From Streptomyces sindenensis (GTDB lineage: Bacteria > Actinomycetota > Actinomycetes > Streptomycetales > Streptomycetaceae), in NCBI RefSeq assembly GCF_014649035.1, contig NZ_BMSG01000048.1, positions 1-36,200 of the forward strand: DNA of 36,200 nucleotides, read 5' to 3'. Every line of letters starts with the position of its first letter. Position 1 is the stretch's first letter. This document shows, piece by piece, positions 23,409 through 31,324 of the stretch. A program made the translations under genes and the position numbers. A model generated the notes under the pieces. That model searched no databases. It worked only from the letters and a program-made list of their open reading frames with translations, and was not told the origin of the DNA.

Positions 23409-24659
23409 TCACCAGGCCACGGGCAGTTCGAGCAGACCCTGGATGGTGTCGCCCGGTTTGTGCCGGATCTCGTCCGCGGGTACGGCCAGCCTGAGGTCCG
23501 GCAACCGCTCGAAGAGGGTGCGCAGGGCGATGTCGAGCTCGGTCCGGGCCAGGTTCTGGCCCAAGCACTGGTGGACGCCGAAGCCGAAGGCGAGATGGTG
23601 GCGGGCGGACCGGTCCCAGTCCAGCGTCTCCGGATGGTCGAACACGTCGGCGTCACGGTTGATGAGCGAGGTCGAGAAGAAGACGCCCTCGCCCTTGCGG
23701 ATCGTCGTCCCGTCCACCTCGATGTCCTCGGCCGCCAGCCGTTGCAGGCCTTCGGCGATGGACAGGAAACGCAGGAGTTCCTCGACCACCGCGGCCGTCG
23801 TCGTCTCCCCGGACCGCAGCGCCGCCAGTTGACCGGGATGCCGCAGCAGCGTGAACGTGCCGAGCGAGATCATGTTCGCCGTCGTCTCGTGTCCCGCGAC
23901 GAGCAGGATCAGGGCGAAGGAGACGAGGTCCTCGCGGCCGACGGGCCCGTCCGGATGGTCCCGGTGGATCAGTTCGTCCAGCAGCCCCTCGCCCGGTTCC
24001 GCGCGCTTGCGGTCGATCAACGCGCCCAGATACTCCTCCAGTTCGATCCGCGCGCCGTCCACGTCGCTCGCAGTCGGGCCGCACAGAAGGCGGCGCGAGC
24101 AGCCCTCGAAGAACGCGTGGTCGGCGTAGGGCACGCCGAGGAGCGCGCAGATCACCGTCGACGGCACCGGTAGCGCGAAGTCGGCGACCAGTTCGGAGGG
24201 CGGCCCCTGCCGCTCCATCGCGTCCAGCAGCCCGTCCACCGTCTCCTGGATCTGCGGGCGCAGCGCGGCGATCCGCTTCACCGAGAAGCTCGGGATGAGC
24301 TTCCTGCGCTGGGCGTTGTGCTCGGGGTCGTCGACGCCGAGGAGCGCCACGCGCCGCTGGCGCGTCTGCGTGAACCGCTCGGCCGGAATGGGGAAGCCGG
24401 GGTGGGTGCGGTCGGTGGAGAGCCGGGGGTCCGCGAGGAGACGACGAGCGAGCGCGTGCCCGGTGACGGCCCAGACCGGGCGTCCGTCGAAGAGCGTGAC
24501 CCGGCTCAACGGGCCCTGTGCACGCAGTGATGCGTAGCCGGTGGGCGGGTGGTAGGGGCACTCACGGTCCTGTGGGAACGGTGGCGCGGGGGTCGGTTCG
24601 GTGGCAGTGCCGGTGAAGGCACGGTCCTGGCGGGCCGGTTCCGTCGTGGGTTCCGTCAT
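23409..24659 (-). CDS. Cytochrome P450, CYP105-like, 416 aa
   Basis: Haem monooxygenase. The I-helix motif AGHETT is at 255-260, the K-helix ExxR at 294-297 (EELLR region), and the haem loop FGFGVHQCLGQNLAR has the thiolate Cys365. The N-terminal CPYHPPTGYASLRAQGPLSRVTLFDGR and the overall sequence closely follow CYP105 enzymes such as P450-SU1, which oxidise xenobiotics, vitamin D or secondary metabolites. No biosynthetic genes are nearby, so a catabolic or detoxifying role is likelier than a pathway role. The ferredoxin gene follows immediately. Upstream lie two striking inverted repeats that probably regulate it. ATG 24659 is the natural start for this family. Confidence 0.94.
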   Translation of the reverse strand: MTEPTTEPARQDRAFTGTATEPTPAPPFPQDRECPYHPPTGYASLRAQGPLSRVTLFDGRPVWAVTGHALARRLLADPRLSTDRTHPGFPIPAERFTQTRQRRVALLGVDDPEHNAQRRKLIPSFSVKRIAALRPQIQETVDGLLDAMERQGPPSELVADFALPVPSTVICALLGVPYADHAFFEGCSRRLLCGPTASDVDGARIELEEYLGALIDRKRAEPGEGLLDELIHRDHPDGPVGREDLVSFALILLVAGHETTANMISLGTFTLLRHPGQLAALRSGETTTAAVVEELLRFLSIAEGLQRLAAEDIEVDGTTIRKGEGVFFSTSLINRDADVFDHPETLDWDRSARHHLAFGFGVHQCLGQNLARTELDIALRTLFERLPDLRLAVPADEIRHKPGDTIQGLLELPVAW

Positions 24660-24682
24660 GGAGCGGTCGCCTCGCAGTGCTC

Positions 24683-24721
24683 GGTGGTGGGTGCGGAGCG
24701 GGTCGCTCCGCACCCACCACC
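24683..24721. repeat. Perfect 18-bp inverted repeat upstream of the P450 gene
   Basis: Arms of 18 bases (24683-24700 and 24704-24721, reading GGTGGTGGGTGCGGAGCG and its complement) enclose a 3-base loop. On the minus strand this lies 23 bases before the P450 start, within its leader, 230 bases downstream of the FBP gene. It could be a terminator for upstream transcription, an attenuator in the P450 leader, or a large operator. There is no T run after it on either strand. Confidence 0.85.
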
Positions 24722-24758
24722 AATTGGATGCCCCAGGCACCTATCCGGTCGACGCATG

Positions 24759-24795
24759 GACCGGCCATATCACGGAGCATCGGACATGGCCGGTC
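24759..24795. promoter_or_regulatory. 10-bp inverted repeat in the P450 promoter region
   Basis: GACCGGCCAT (24759-24768) and ATGGCCGGTC (24786-24795) are perfect inverted arms separated by 17 bases. The gap includes TGATAT on the minus strand, a possible -10 box. The arrangement suits a dimeric regulator bound across the promoter or a folded leader; no regulator gene for the P450 is adjacent. Confidence 0.5.
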
Positions 24796-24950
24796 TTCTT
24801 CGCACATGATCGAACGCTCGCGCATCCCCTCAGGCCGGGAGGGAGTGACGGACGGGATTCGGACTGATCACGGGGCTACGCGGGGCCCGAATCCGCTCAC
24901 CCGGCTGTCCGGATTCGCACAGTCCGCACGGCCGCCGGAGGCTCAGCACG

Positions 24951-25442
24951 TCACGCGGTGACCCTGGCGATGAACGCCGCGAGATTCGCGACGGTTCGTT
25001 CGATCTGCTGCTCCAGGGTGAGGGACTCACGGAGCCGTCCGCCCGTGCCCGCGTCCTTCTTCCCGCGTACGTAGAGCGAGCAGGCGAGATCGCTGCACAT
25101 GTAGGCGCCGACCGAGTTGCCCTGCTGGCCCGCTTTCCCGGATCTGGGGGCCACCAGCAGGGAGACTCCCCCGGTGTGGACGGTCACGCACAGCGAGCAC
25201 ATGCTGCGGCGGGTCTGCCAGGAGCCGGCGTCGGTGGAGCGCAACTGGATGGCCGTGTGACCGTCGCCGGACTCCATCACCAGGTAGGCCCGGTCGGGGG
25301 CCTGGGGGTCGCGCCAGCCCAGGAAGTCCAGGTCGCCCCAGGGCCGGTCGGCCAGGTCACGGGGGACGGACAGGCGCTTGGCCTCACCCTTGGTGCAGTT
25401 CACGAAGGCACTGCGGATCTCTCGCTCGGTCAGGGGTTTCAT
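24951..25442 (-). CDS. FBP-domain protein (EF-G-binding C-terminal zinc-finger type), 163 aa
   Basis: The protein matches the FBP_C treble-clef domain found at the C-terminus of fusidic-acid-resistance FusB/FusC-type EF-G-binding proteins. Landmarks are MKPLTEREIRSAFVNCTKGEAKRL (1-24), a CxxC pair (Cys82, Cys85) and the second zinc pair Cys116 and Cys121 in GNSVGAYMCSDLACSLYVRGKK. Stand-alone versions of about 165 residues are widespread in Streptomyces; they probably bind the ribosome or EF-G, but the role is not settled. ATG 25442 is used; a GTG at 25451 is also in frame. It diverges from a TetR gene across repeated TTAGGCAA boxes, so the TetR may control it. Confidence 0.87.
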   Translation of the reverse strand: MKPLTEREIRSAFVNCTKGEAKRLSVPRDLADRPWGDLDFLGWRDPQAPDRAYLVMESGDGHTAIQLRSTDAGSWQTRRSMCSLCVTVHTGGVSLLVAPRSGKAGQQGNSVGAYMCSDLACSLYVRGKKDAGTGGRLRESLTLEQQIERTVANLAAFIARVTA

Positions 25443-25457
25443 GAGATCCACGCTAAG

Positions 25458-25498
25458 TTACCTAAGAGTATTAGGCAAATGTATATTCTATTAGGCAA
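25458..25498. promoter_or_regulatory. Repeated TTAGGCAA boxes, candidate TetR operator
   Basis: TTAGGCAA occurs at 25471-25478 and again at 25491-25498, and an inverted copy with one mismatch, TTACCTAA, occurs at 25458-25465. The first pair forms CCTAA-N5-TTAGG, a perfect inverted repeat. This A/T-rich block is the whole promoter region between the FBP gene (25442, minus) and the TetR gene (25525, plus). Confidence 0.6.
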
Positions 25499-25524
25499 TC
25501 GTGGATAAGCGTTCGGGGAGTGGC

Positions 25525-26097
25525 ATGGCACGAGCAGGGCTGACGGCGGAGCGCGTAGTACGGGCGGGTGCCGAGCTGGCGGACGAGATCGGCTTCGAGC
25601 AGGTGACCCCGTCGGAGCTCGCCCGGAAGCTGGGCATCAAGACCGCGAGCCTGTACTCGCACGTCAGGAACGCCCACGACCTCAAGACCAGGATCGCCCT
25701 GCTGGCCCTGGAGGAGCTCGCCGACCAGGCGTCGGCGGCCATCGCGGGGCGGGCGGGCCGGGACGCACTTCGCGCCTTCGCCCACACCTACCGGGACTAC
25801 GCCTCGCAGCACCCGGGCCGGTTCGCCGCGGCCCGGTTCCGCCTCGACGCGGACACGGCGGCCGCGAGCGCGGGCGTGCGCCACTCCCGGATGATGCGGG
25901 CGATCCTGCGCGGCTACGACCTGCCCAAGCTTCAGGAGACGCATGCGGTGCGGCTCCTGGGCAGCGTCTTCAACGGCTACGTGGAGCTGGAGTTGGCGGG
26001 CAGTTTCAGCCACAGCGCCCCCTCCTCGGACGAGAGCTGGACGGAGGTCCTCGACGCGCTCGACTCCCTGCTGCGCAACTGGCCCGCTCCGCCCTGA
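25525..26097 (+). CDS. TetR-family regulator with WHG-type ligand domain, 190 aa
   Basis: The N-terminal helix-turn-helix spans about residues 6-50: GLTAERVVRAGAELADEIGFEQVTPSELARKLGIKTASLYSHVRNAHDLKTRI. The C-terminal domain (about 75-185) has the RDYASQHPGRFAAARFR and LLGSVFNGYVELELAGSF landmarks of the TetR_C_33/WHG group. ATG 25525 with GGGGAG upstream is preferred; GTG 25501 in the same frame would overlap an operator box. It diverges from the FBP gene and precedes an SGNH hydrolase by 71 bases on the same strand, probably in one operon. The inducer is unknown. Confidence 0.92.
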   Translation: MARAGLTAERVVRAGAELADEIGFEQVTPSELARKLGIKTASLYSHVRNAHDLKTRIALLALEELADQASAAIAGRAGRDALRAFAHTYRDYASQHPGRFAAARFRLDADTAAASAGVRHSRMMRAILRGYDLPKLQETHAVRLLGSVFNGYVELELAGSFSHSAPSSDESWTEVLDALDSLLRNWPAPP

Positions 26098-26168
26098 CCC
26101 GGATTCCCCTCCGCACTCTCCCCCTCCCTCTCCCCTCTCCCCTCGCGACGAACGAAGAGACCGAGAAC

Positions 26169-27353
26169 ATGGCCACCCGGCACGACTGGACGACGACTCC
26201 CATCAGCACCGACATCCTGCGGGGCGCGCTCGACCTGGAGCAGACCGAGCGCGGGGTGCTGCCGCACCGGCTGCCCGCCCCTACGCGGCGGCAGATCACC
26301 GACGGCCAGCTGGCCATGGCCGAATCACAGCCCGCCGGGGTCCGGTTGGCGTTCCGCACCCGGGCGACCGCCGTCGAACTGGACGTGGTGGCCACCAAGC
26401 GCGTCTACGTCGGAGCACCGCCGCGCCCCGACGGGGTGTACGAACTCCTCGTGGACGGCCGCCTCGCGGGCCGGGCCAGTGCCCCCGCCGGCGACACGCT
26501 CACCGTCGACATGTCCGCGGGGACGGCTCGGACCCGGCCGGGCCCCGTGGAGACGCTCCGGTTCAGCGGCCTGCCGGATGCCGAGAAGGACGTCGAGATC
26601 TGGCTGCCCCACGACGAGACGGCGCTCCTGGTCGCCCTGCGCACCGACGCGCCCCTCGGGAGCCCCCGGCCGAGCGGCCGGCCGGTCTGGCTGCACCATG
26701 GAAGTTCCATCAGCCACGGCTCCAACGCCGCCACCCCGACCGGCACCTGGCCCGTCCTGGCCGCGGCCTCGGGCGGCGCCGAACTGATCAACATGGGGTT
26801 CGGCGGCGGCGCCCTGCTCGACCCCTTCACCGCCCGGGCCATGCGCGACACCCCCGCCGACCTGCTCAGCGTCAAGATCGGCATCAACATCGTCAACGCC
26901 GACCTGATGCGGCTGCGCGCCTTCGGCCCGGCCGTCCACGGCTTCCTCGACACCCTTCGCGACGGGCACCCCACCGCACCGCTGTTGGTGATCTCGCCCA
27001 TCCACTGCCCCATCCACGAGAACACCCCGGGGCCGCTCGCCCCGGACTTCAGCGCGATGAGCGAGGGGCGAGTGGGGTTCATGGCCACCGGCGATCCGGC
27101 GGAGGTCGCCTCGGGGAAGCTCACGCTCTCCGTGATCCGCGACGAGCTGGCCAGGATCGTCGAGGAGCGCGCGGCCACCGATCCCCATCTGCACCACCTC
27201 GACGGGCCGGCCCTCTACGGCGCGGACGACCACGCAGAGCTTCCGTTGCCCGACGGTCTGCATCCGGATCCCGCCACCCACCGGCGTATCGCCGAGCGCT
27301 TCGCCCGGCACACCTTCGGCCGCGGTGGGCCCTTCGCCGCGCGGGGCCGGTGA
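26169..27353 (+). CDS. SGNH/GDSL-type hydrolase, 394 aa
   Basis: Two-domain esterase. Residues about 1-165 form a beta-sandwich (FRTRATAVELDVVATKRVYVG and VYELLVDGRLAGRA); the SGNH catalytic domain follows. Block I is HHGSSISHG with the nucleophile probably Ser180 where the family has GDS; block II Gly lies in NMGFGGG (208-213), block III Asn in GIN (238-240), and block V is PDGLHPDP near 357-364 with the Asp/His pair. There is no signal peptide, so it should be cytoplasmic. Relatives deacylate sugars or lipids. It follows a TetR gene by 71 bases and is the likely regulated output. A strong terminator follows. Confidence 0.9.
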   Translation: MATRHDWTTTPISTDILRGALDLEQTERGVLPHRLPAPTRRQITDGQLAMAESQPAGVRLAFRTRATAVELDVVATKRVYVGAPPRPDGVYELLVDGRLAGRASAPAGDTLTVDMSAGTARTRPGPVETLRFSGLPDAEKDVEIWLPHDETALLVALRTDAPLGSPRPSGRPVWLHHGSSISHGSNAATPTGTWPVLAAASGGAELINMGFGGGALLDPFTARAMRDTPADLLSVKIGINIVNADLMRLRAFGPAVHGFLDTLRDGHPTAPLLVISPIHCPIHENTPGPLAPDFSAMSEGRVGFMATGDPAEVASGKLTLSVIRDELARIVEERAATDPHLHHLDGPALYGADDHAELPLPDGLHPDPATHRRIAERFARHTFGRGGPFAARGR

Positions 27354-27407
27354 CTCCCGTGGGCCCGGTCACCGGTGGGCGGGGATCGGAGCACGCGGTT
27401 GTCCGTC

Positions 27408-27445
27408 GGCGGGGAGCCGGTTCGGTACGAGCCCGGCTCCCCGCC
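27408..27445. terminator. Bidirectional hairpin terminator
   Basis: A perfect 13-bp stem (GGCGGGGAGCCGG and its complement) with a 12-base loop is followed by TTT on the plus strand. It separates the SGNH hydrolase gene from the convergent snapalysin gene. Confidence 0.8.
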
Positions 27446-27462
27446 TTTCGCCGTACGACCTG

Positions 27463-28041
27463 CTACGGGGCGTCCACCAGGACGCGGCCGTCGGCCGGGA
27501 CGCGGGAGACGAGCCCGCCCGCGTAGGCGGATTCCACCCGGGCCCGCTCGGCCGCGTTCGGAACCGCGTTCGTGCAGCTCGTACCGGCGCTGGAGCCCGA
27601 CATCAGCTGGGAGCAGGGGCCGGGCTTGGTGTCCGGCAGGCCGAGGCTGTGGCCGAGTTCATGGGCGGCGATACGGGTTTTGTCGTGGCCCTGGGCGACC
27701 GCCTGGCTGCCCAGCTCCACCCGGGCCAGGCCGCCGGGGCGGACCGGGCCGAGCGTGGCCTGCGGCCAGCCGGTGGTGGCCACGATCTGTATCTCGGCCC
27801 GCGTGCCGGGGGCGGCCTCGACGAGCTTGACGTTGCCGACGTGTCCGTTCCAGGAGGCGACTCCTGCGGCGATCGCCGCCTCCCAGCCGCCGGCCCGGCT
27901 GTCGTCGTAGCGGAGCGTCACCACGGCTGCCGCGCTCTTCACGGCCGGGTCGGGCGCGGGAGCGGCGTGCGCCGCCGTGGCCGAGGCCAGGGTGAGCGCC
28001 ACGGCGACACCGGCCGCCTTGAACCATCGGGAATCCAGCAT
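27463..28041 (-). CDS. snpA: Snapalysin, secreted M7 metalloprotease, 192 aa
   Basis: Small neutral protease of Streptomyces. The signal peptide ends near AHAA|PAPD. The zinc site is HELGHSLGLPD with His127, Glu128, His131 and Asp137, the metzincin-like HExxHxxGxxD of family M7. The Met-turn SQLMSGS follows, and Cys143 and Cys156 should form the conserved disulfide. The C-terminus NAVPNAAERARVESAYAGG is characteristic of the family, and the length is normal. ATG 28041 is preferred (AAGGGA 8 bases upstream); GTG 28056 is in frame. Classical snpA is divergent from a LysR activator, snpR; here the neighbour is a sirtuin gene, so regulation must come from elsewhere. Confidence 0.93.
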   Translation of the reverse strand: MLDSRWFKAAGVAVALTLASATAAHAAPAPDPAVKSAAAVVTLRYDDSRAGGWEAAIAAGVASWNGHVGNVKLVEAAPGTRAEIQIVATTGWPQATLGPVRPGGLARVELGSQAVAQGHDKTRIAAHELGHSLGLPDTKPGPCSQLMSGSSAGTSCTNAVPNAAERARVESAYAGGLVSRVPADGRVLVDAP

Positions 28042-28187
28042 TGTTCGTCCCTTCACTCATGGGGGGCTCGGCTCCGCGTGGAGCCGGGCGAGTGGGAGAA
28101 CGGCCGGTTCGCGGGGAACCGAACGGCCTGGATGGCCACGTGCCGTACCTCCCGGGCCGCAGGACCTATGCCGCGATCGCACCTTGG

Positions 28188-28204
28188 TCATGCCCCTGTC
28201 ATGA
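28188..28204. promoter_or_regulatory. TCATG-N7-CATGA inverted repeat between snapalysin and sirtuin genes
   Basis: In the 249-bp divergent gap between the snapalysin (start 28041) and sirtuin (start 28291) genes the only clear symmetry is TCATG (28188-28192) and CATGA (28200-28204). The arms are short, so this may be chance. No snpR-type gene is present. An in-frame ATG at 28201 could extend the sirtuin but lacks a ribosome site. Confidence 0.25.
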
Positions 28205-28290
28205 AAGGAGGCCGGAAATCGATCCTCACCCCGTGGTGGCGCGAGGACGACGGCTCCGGGGGCCTGTTCCGTACCCTGGAGGGCATGCGC

Positions 28291-29193
28291 ATGCGACCCA
28301 CCCTGAGCTGGACCTCCACCGAGGAGCCGCCGCCGGGTACGACGGATCTGGAACCGGTCGCCGAGGCGCTGCGCGGTGGCGGTGTCCTGATCCTGAGCGG
28401 AGCGGGCATCTCCACGGAGTCGGGCATCCCCGACTACCGGGGCGAGGGCGGGAGCCTGAGCCGCCACACCCCCATGACCTACCAGGACTTCACGGCCGAC
28501 GCCGGGGCCCGCCGCCGCTACTGGGCGCGCAGCCATCTCGGCTGGCGCACGTTCGGCCGCGCCCGGCCCAACGCCGGGCACCGGGCCGTGGCCGCGTTCG
28601 GCCGGCAGGGCCTCCTCTCCGGGGTGATCACCCAGAACGTCGACGGGCTGCACCAGGCCGCGGGCAGCGAGGACGTCGTGGACCTGCACGGACGTCTGGA
28701 CCGGGTCGTCTGTCTGTCCTGCGGCGCCGTCAGCCCGCGCCGCGAACTGGCGCACCGGCTGGAGGCGGCCAACGGGGGTTTCGCGCCGGTGGCCGCCTCG
28801 ATGAATCCGGACGGCGACGCCGATCTCACGGACGAGCAGGTCGGGGACTTCCGGGTGGTGCCCTGCGCCTCCTGCGGGGGCGTCCTCAAGCCGGACGTGG
28901 TGTTCTTCGGCGAGGCCGTGCCGCCGCGGCGGGTCGAGGACTGCCGCGCGCTGGTCCGCGAGGCGCGCACCCTGCTGGTCCTGGGCTCCTCACTGACCGT
29001 GATGTCGGGGCTGCGCTTCGTCCGCCAGGCCGCCGGGGCCGGTACGCCGGTGCTGATCGTCAACCGGGACGCGACCCGGGGCGACCGGCACGCCGTGACC
29101 CGTATCGCCCTTCCGCTGGGATCGGCCCTCACCGCCGCGGCGGCCCGGCTCGGGGTTCCCGTCCACGCCGACGCGACGGCAGAACCCGCGTAG
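28291..29193 (+). CDS. NAD-dependent protein deacylase, Sir2 family, 300 aa
   Basis: Sirtuins remove acyl groups from lysine using NAD. All core motifs are present: GAGIS (37-41) with STESGIPDYRG, TQNVDGLH (114-121), catalytic His133 in VDLHG, and the zinc-binding pairs Cys141/Cys144 and Cys192/Cys195. PDVVFFGEAVP and VLGSSLTVMSGLRFV complete the NAD site. The spacing between zinc pairs (about 48 residues) and the GAGISTESGIPDYRG form resemble SIRT4-like class II members. ATG 28291 gives an 8-base spacing from GGAGG at 28278-28282; ATG 28285 is too close but often annotated. It diverges from the snapalysin gene. The target proteins are unknown. Confidence 0.93.
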   Translation: MRPTLSWTSTEEPPPGTTDLEPVAEALRGGGVLILSGAGISTESGIPDYRGEGGSLSRHTPMTYQDFTADAGARRRYWARSHLGWRTFGRARPNAGHRAVAAFGRQGLLSGVITQNVDGLHQAAGSEDVVDLHGRLDRVVCLSCGAVSPRRELAHRLEAANGGFAPVAASMNPDGDADLTDEQVGDFRVVPCASCGGVLKPDVVFFGEAVPPRRVEDCRALVREARTLLVLGSSLTVMSGLRFVRQAAGAGTPVLIVNRDATRGDRHAVTRIALPLGSALTAAAARLGVPVHADATAEPA

Positions 29194-29313
29194 CGAGCGC
29201 GGCACGCCCCTCCCGCTGCGGCGGCCTCTCCCCGTCACTCTGCGCACGCGCGATAATACCGATATAGATACTTACGGGCAGTTTTCCGCTCGGGCAGTCG
29301 GGTACCCCAGTGG

Positions 29314-29331
29314 GAGGCGGCTGACCGCCTC
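29314..29331 (+). terminator. Possible hairpin between sirtuin and aldo/keto reductase genes
   Basis: GAGGCGG and CCGCCTC form a 7-bp stem with a CTGA tetraloop, 120 bases after the sirtuin stop and 61 before the next start. An A/T-rich stretch at 29251-29274 upstream of it could be the promoter of the reductase, in which case the hairpin would lie in its leader rather than act as a terminator. Confidence 0.3.
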
Positions 29332-29391
29332 ATCTCATGCGTCCATCTCTCACACCGCCTTCCGAGGCCATCGACAGAGCAAGGAGCAACC

Positions 29392-30222
29392 GTGCCCTCA
29401 GTACCGTCCATCACCCTCAACAACGCTGCGGCGATCCCGCAGCTCGGCTTCGGGACCTTCCAGATCCCGCCGGACGAGACCTGCGAGACCACGGTCGCCG
29501 CTCTGGAGACCGGCTACCGGCACATCGACACGGCGCAGATGTACGGCAACGAGAAGGAGGTCGGCCAGGCGGTCCGGGAATCCGGGCTCGACCGCGCCGA
29601 CGTCTTCGTCACGAGCAAGCTGAACAACGGCGCGCACGCACCCGACGAGGCGCTCCGGGCGTTCGACCGTTCCCTGGAGGAGCTGGGCTTCGACTACCTG
29701 GACCTCTTCCTCGTCCACTGGCCCCTGCCGGGTGGTCCGGGCGACTTCGTGGACACGTGGAAGGCGCTGGAGGAGATCTACCGGTCCGGGCGCGCCAAGG
29801 CGATCGGGGTCTCCAACTTCCAGGAGAACCACCTGCGCAGGCTGCTGGACAGCAGCACGGTCGTGCCCGCCGTCAACCAGATCGAGGTGCACCCGTACCT
29901 CACGCAGGAGCCCCTGCGGGCCTTCGGGGCGGAGCACGGCATCGCCACACAGGCGTGGTCGCCCATCGCCCAGGGCAAGGTGCTCTCCGACCCGACGATC
30001 GTGCGAATCGCCGAGCGGGTGGGCAGGACGCCCGCGCAGGTGGTGCTGCGCTGGCATGTGCAGCGCGGGGACATCGTGTTCCCCAAGTCCGTGACGCTGA
30101 AGCGTATCCAGGACAACTTCGCGCTCTTCGACTTCGAGCTCACCGAGGGGGACATCGGCGAGATCTCCGCTCTCAACCGCGACGAGCGCACCGGTCCCGA
30201 CCCGGACACGTTCAACGGCTGA
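29392..30222 (+). CDS. Aldo/keto reductase, 276 aa
   Basis: NADPH-dependent carbonyl reductase of the (beta/alpha)8 type, in the AKR5-like bacterial 2,5-diketogluconate reductase group. The catalytic tetrad is complete: Asp46 and Tyr51 in HIDTAQMYGNE, Lys76 in VTSKLNN and His109 in FLVHWP. The cofactor site is visible in AIGVSNF and the late FPKSVTLKRIQDNF. The start is GTG 29392 with an ideal AAGGAG 6 bases upstream. It appears monocistronic: a terminator follows, and a long promoter-bearing gap precedes it. The physiological carbonyl substrate is not predictable. Confidence 0.94.
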   Translation: MPSVPSITLNNAAAIPQLGFGTFQIPPDETCETTVAALETGYRHIDTAQMYGNEKEVGQAVRESGLDRADVFVTSKLNNGAHAPDEALRAFDRSLEELGFDYLDLFLVHWPLPGGPGDFVDTWKALEEIYRSGRAKAIGVSNFQENHLRRLLDSSTVVPAVNQIEVHPYLTQEPLRAFGAEHGIATQAWSPIAQGKVLSDPTIVRIAERVGRTPAQVVLRWHVQRGDIVFPKSVTLKRIQDNFALFDFELTEGDIGEISALNRDERTGPDPDTFNG

Positions 30223-30235
30223 CCCGGCCCAGCGA

Positions 30236-30280
30236 CACGGCGTGCGTACCGGGTGATCCCATCCGCGTACGCACGCCGTG
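30236..30280. terminator. Bidirectional hairpin terminator
   Basis: Arms of 14 bases, CACGGCGTGCGTAC and its exact complement, are separated by a 17-base loop. It lies between the convergent reductase and BtuF-like genes, 5 bases from the latter's stop. Confidence 0.85.
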
Positions 30281-30285
30281 CTCCT

Positions 30286-31308
30286 CTACCGGGCGAACTT
30301 CCGCAGGTCCTCGGCGAGCGAGCTGATGGCCGCCGGATTGCGCGGGCTCTCGACGAGGTCCACGTAGTCGAGGACGACGATGCGGTCGTTCTTGATCGCC
30401 GATACTCCGGCGAGGGGCTTGTAGGACTTCAGGAACGTCCGCTTCTCGTCCGCGCCGGTGTCGCCGTAGTTGTTGATGACGATGACCTCGGGGTCGCGGT
30501 CGACCACCGTCTCCCAGCCGACCGTGGTCCAGCTGTCCTTCAGGTCCTTCATGATGTGGTCGCCGCCGGCCTTGGTGATGATGTCGTGCGGTCCGGCGTA
30601 CGCGCCCGAGGTCAGCGGCTTGTCCTTGCCGTCGTCGTAGAGGAAGACGCGGAGGCGGTCGCCGCCCGTGGCGGCCTTGGACCGCGCGTCGGCGACCTCC
30701 TTCCGGAACGAGGTGATGAGGGTGTTCGCCCGGTCCTCGACGTCGAAGATCTTTCCGAGGTTCCGCAGGTCGGTGTAGAGCGCTTCGAGCGGGGGCATGA
30801 CGCCGCGGGCCTTGCCCTGCCCGTTCCGGCACGACTCGCTGAGCAGGTAGGAGTCGACGCCCACGCGCTTCAGTTCGGCGGGGGTGAAGCCCTCGCCCTC
30901 GTTGAATCCGTAGTTCCAGCCGGCGAAGACCAGGTCGGCCCGGGCGTCGAGGACCAACTCCTTGTTGATGCGCTCCTTGGAGAGCCACGTGGTCTTCCCG
31001 TAGCCGTCCTTCCAGGGGACGGACGTCATGTCGCCCTTGTCGTCGGGCATCACGTATCCGGCCATGTGGTCCGCGAGCCCGAGGGCGAACATGATCTCGG
31101 TGATGCCGACGTCGTTGGTCACGACGCGCTGCGGGGCCTTGTCGTAGCGCTTCTTCTCACCGCAGTTCTCCACGGTCACCGGGTAGTGGCGGTCGGCCTG
31201 TGCGGTGCCGTCCTTCCCGTCGGCTTCCGGTGTGATGTCCGCTCCGCAGCCGGTGAGGGCGAGGGCGGCGGCCAGGGCGAGGGCCGCGAGGCGCAGGGGA
31301 TGGGGCAT
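30286..31308 (-). CDS. BtuF/FecB-like substrate-binding lipoprotein, probable cobalamin receptor, 340 aa
   Basis: Type III periplasmic-binding-protein fold used for iron-siderophores and vitamin B12. The signal peptide ends with the lipobox LTGC (Cys21). The mature part shows the family elements APQRVVTNDVGITEIMFALGLADHMAGY, then LVFAGWNYGF, and the C-terminal VINNYGDT and DRIVVLDYVDLVESPRNP. By sequence alone iron or cobalamin could be the ligand; the cobalamin riboswitch upstream of the first gene of this operon makes a B12-type corrinoid the better call. It follows the ATPase gene after 16 bases. The gene symbol is withheld because specificity is inferred from the riboswitch. Confidence 0.9.
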   Translation of the reverse strand: MPHPLRLAALALAAALALTGCGADITPEADGKDGTAQADRHYPVTVENCGEKKRYDKAPQRVVTNDVGITEIMFALGLADHMAGYVMPDDKGDMTSVPWKDGYGKTTWLSKERINKELVLDARADLVFAGWNYGFNEGEGFTPAELKRVGVDSYLLSESCRNGQGKARGVMPPLEALYTDLRNLGKIFDVEDRANTLITSFRKEVADARSKAATGGDRLRVFLYDDGKDKPLTSGAYAGPHDIITKAGGDHIMKDLKDSWTTVGWETVVDRDPEVIVINNYGDTGADEKRTFLKSYKPLAGVSAIKNDRIVVLDYVDLVESPRNPAAISSLAEDLRKFAR

Positions 31309-31324
31309 GGGAGGGGGATCTCCT

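Noticed and set aside
23206..24659. Secondary-metabolite gene cluster around the P450
   Set aside because: No synthase, transferase or pathway regulator is adjacent; the P450/ferredoxin pair stands alone.
28041..28290. Extended sirtuin start at 28201 or a separate small gene in the gap
   Set aside because: No ribosome site at 28201 and poor codon bias before 28285; nothing else in the gap reads as coding.
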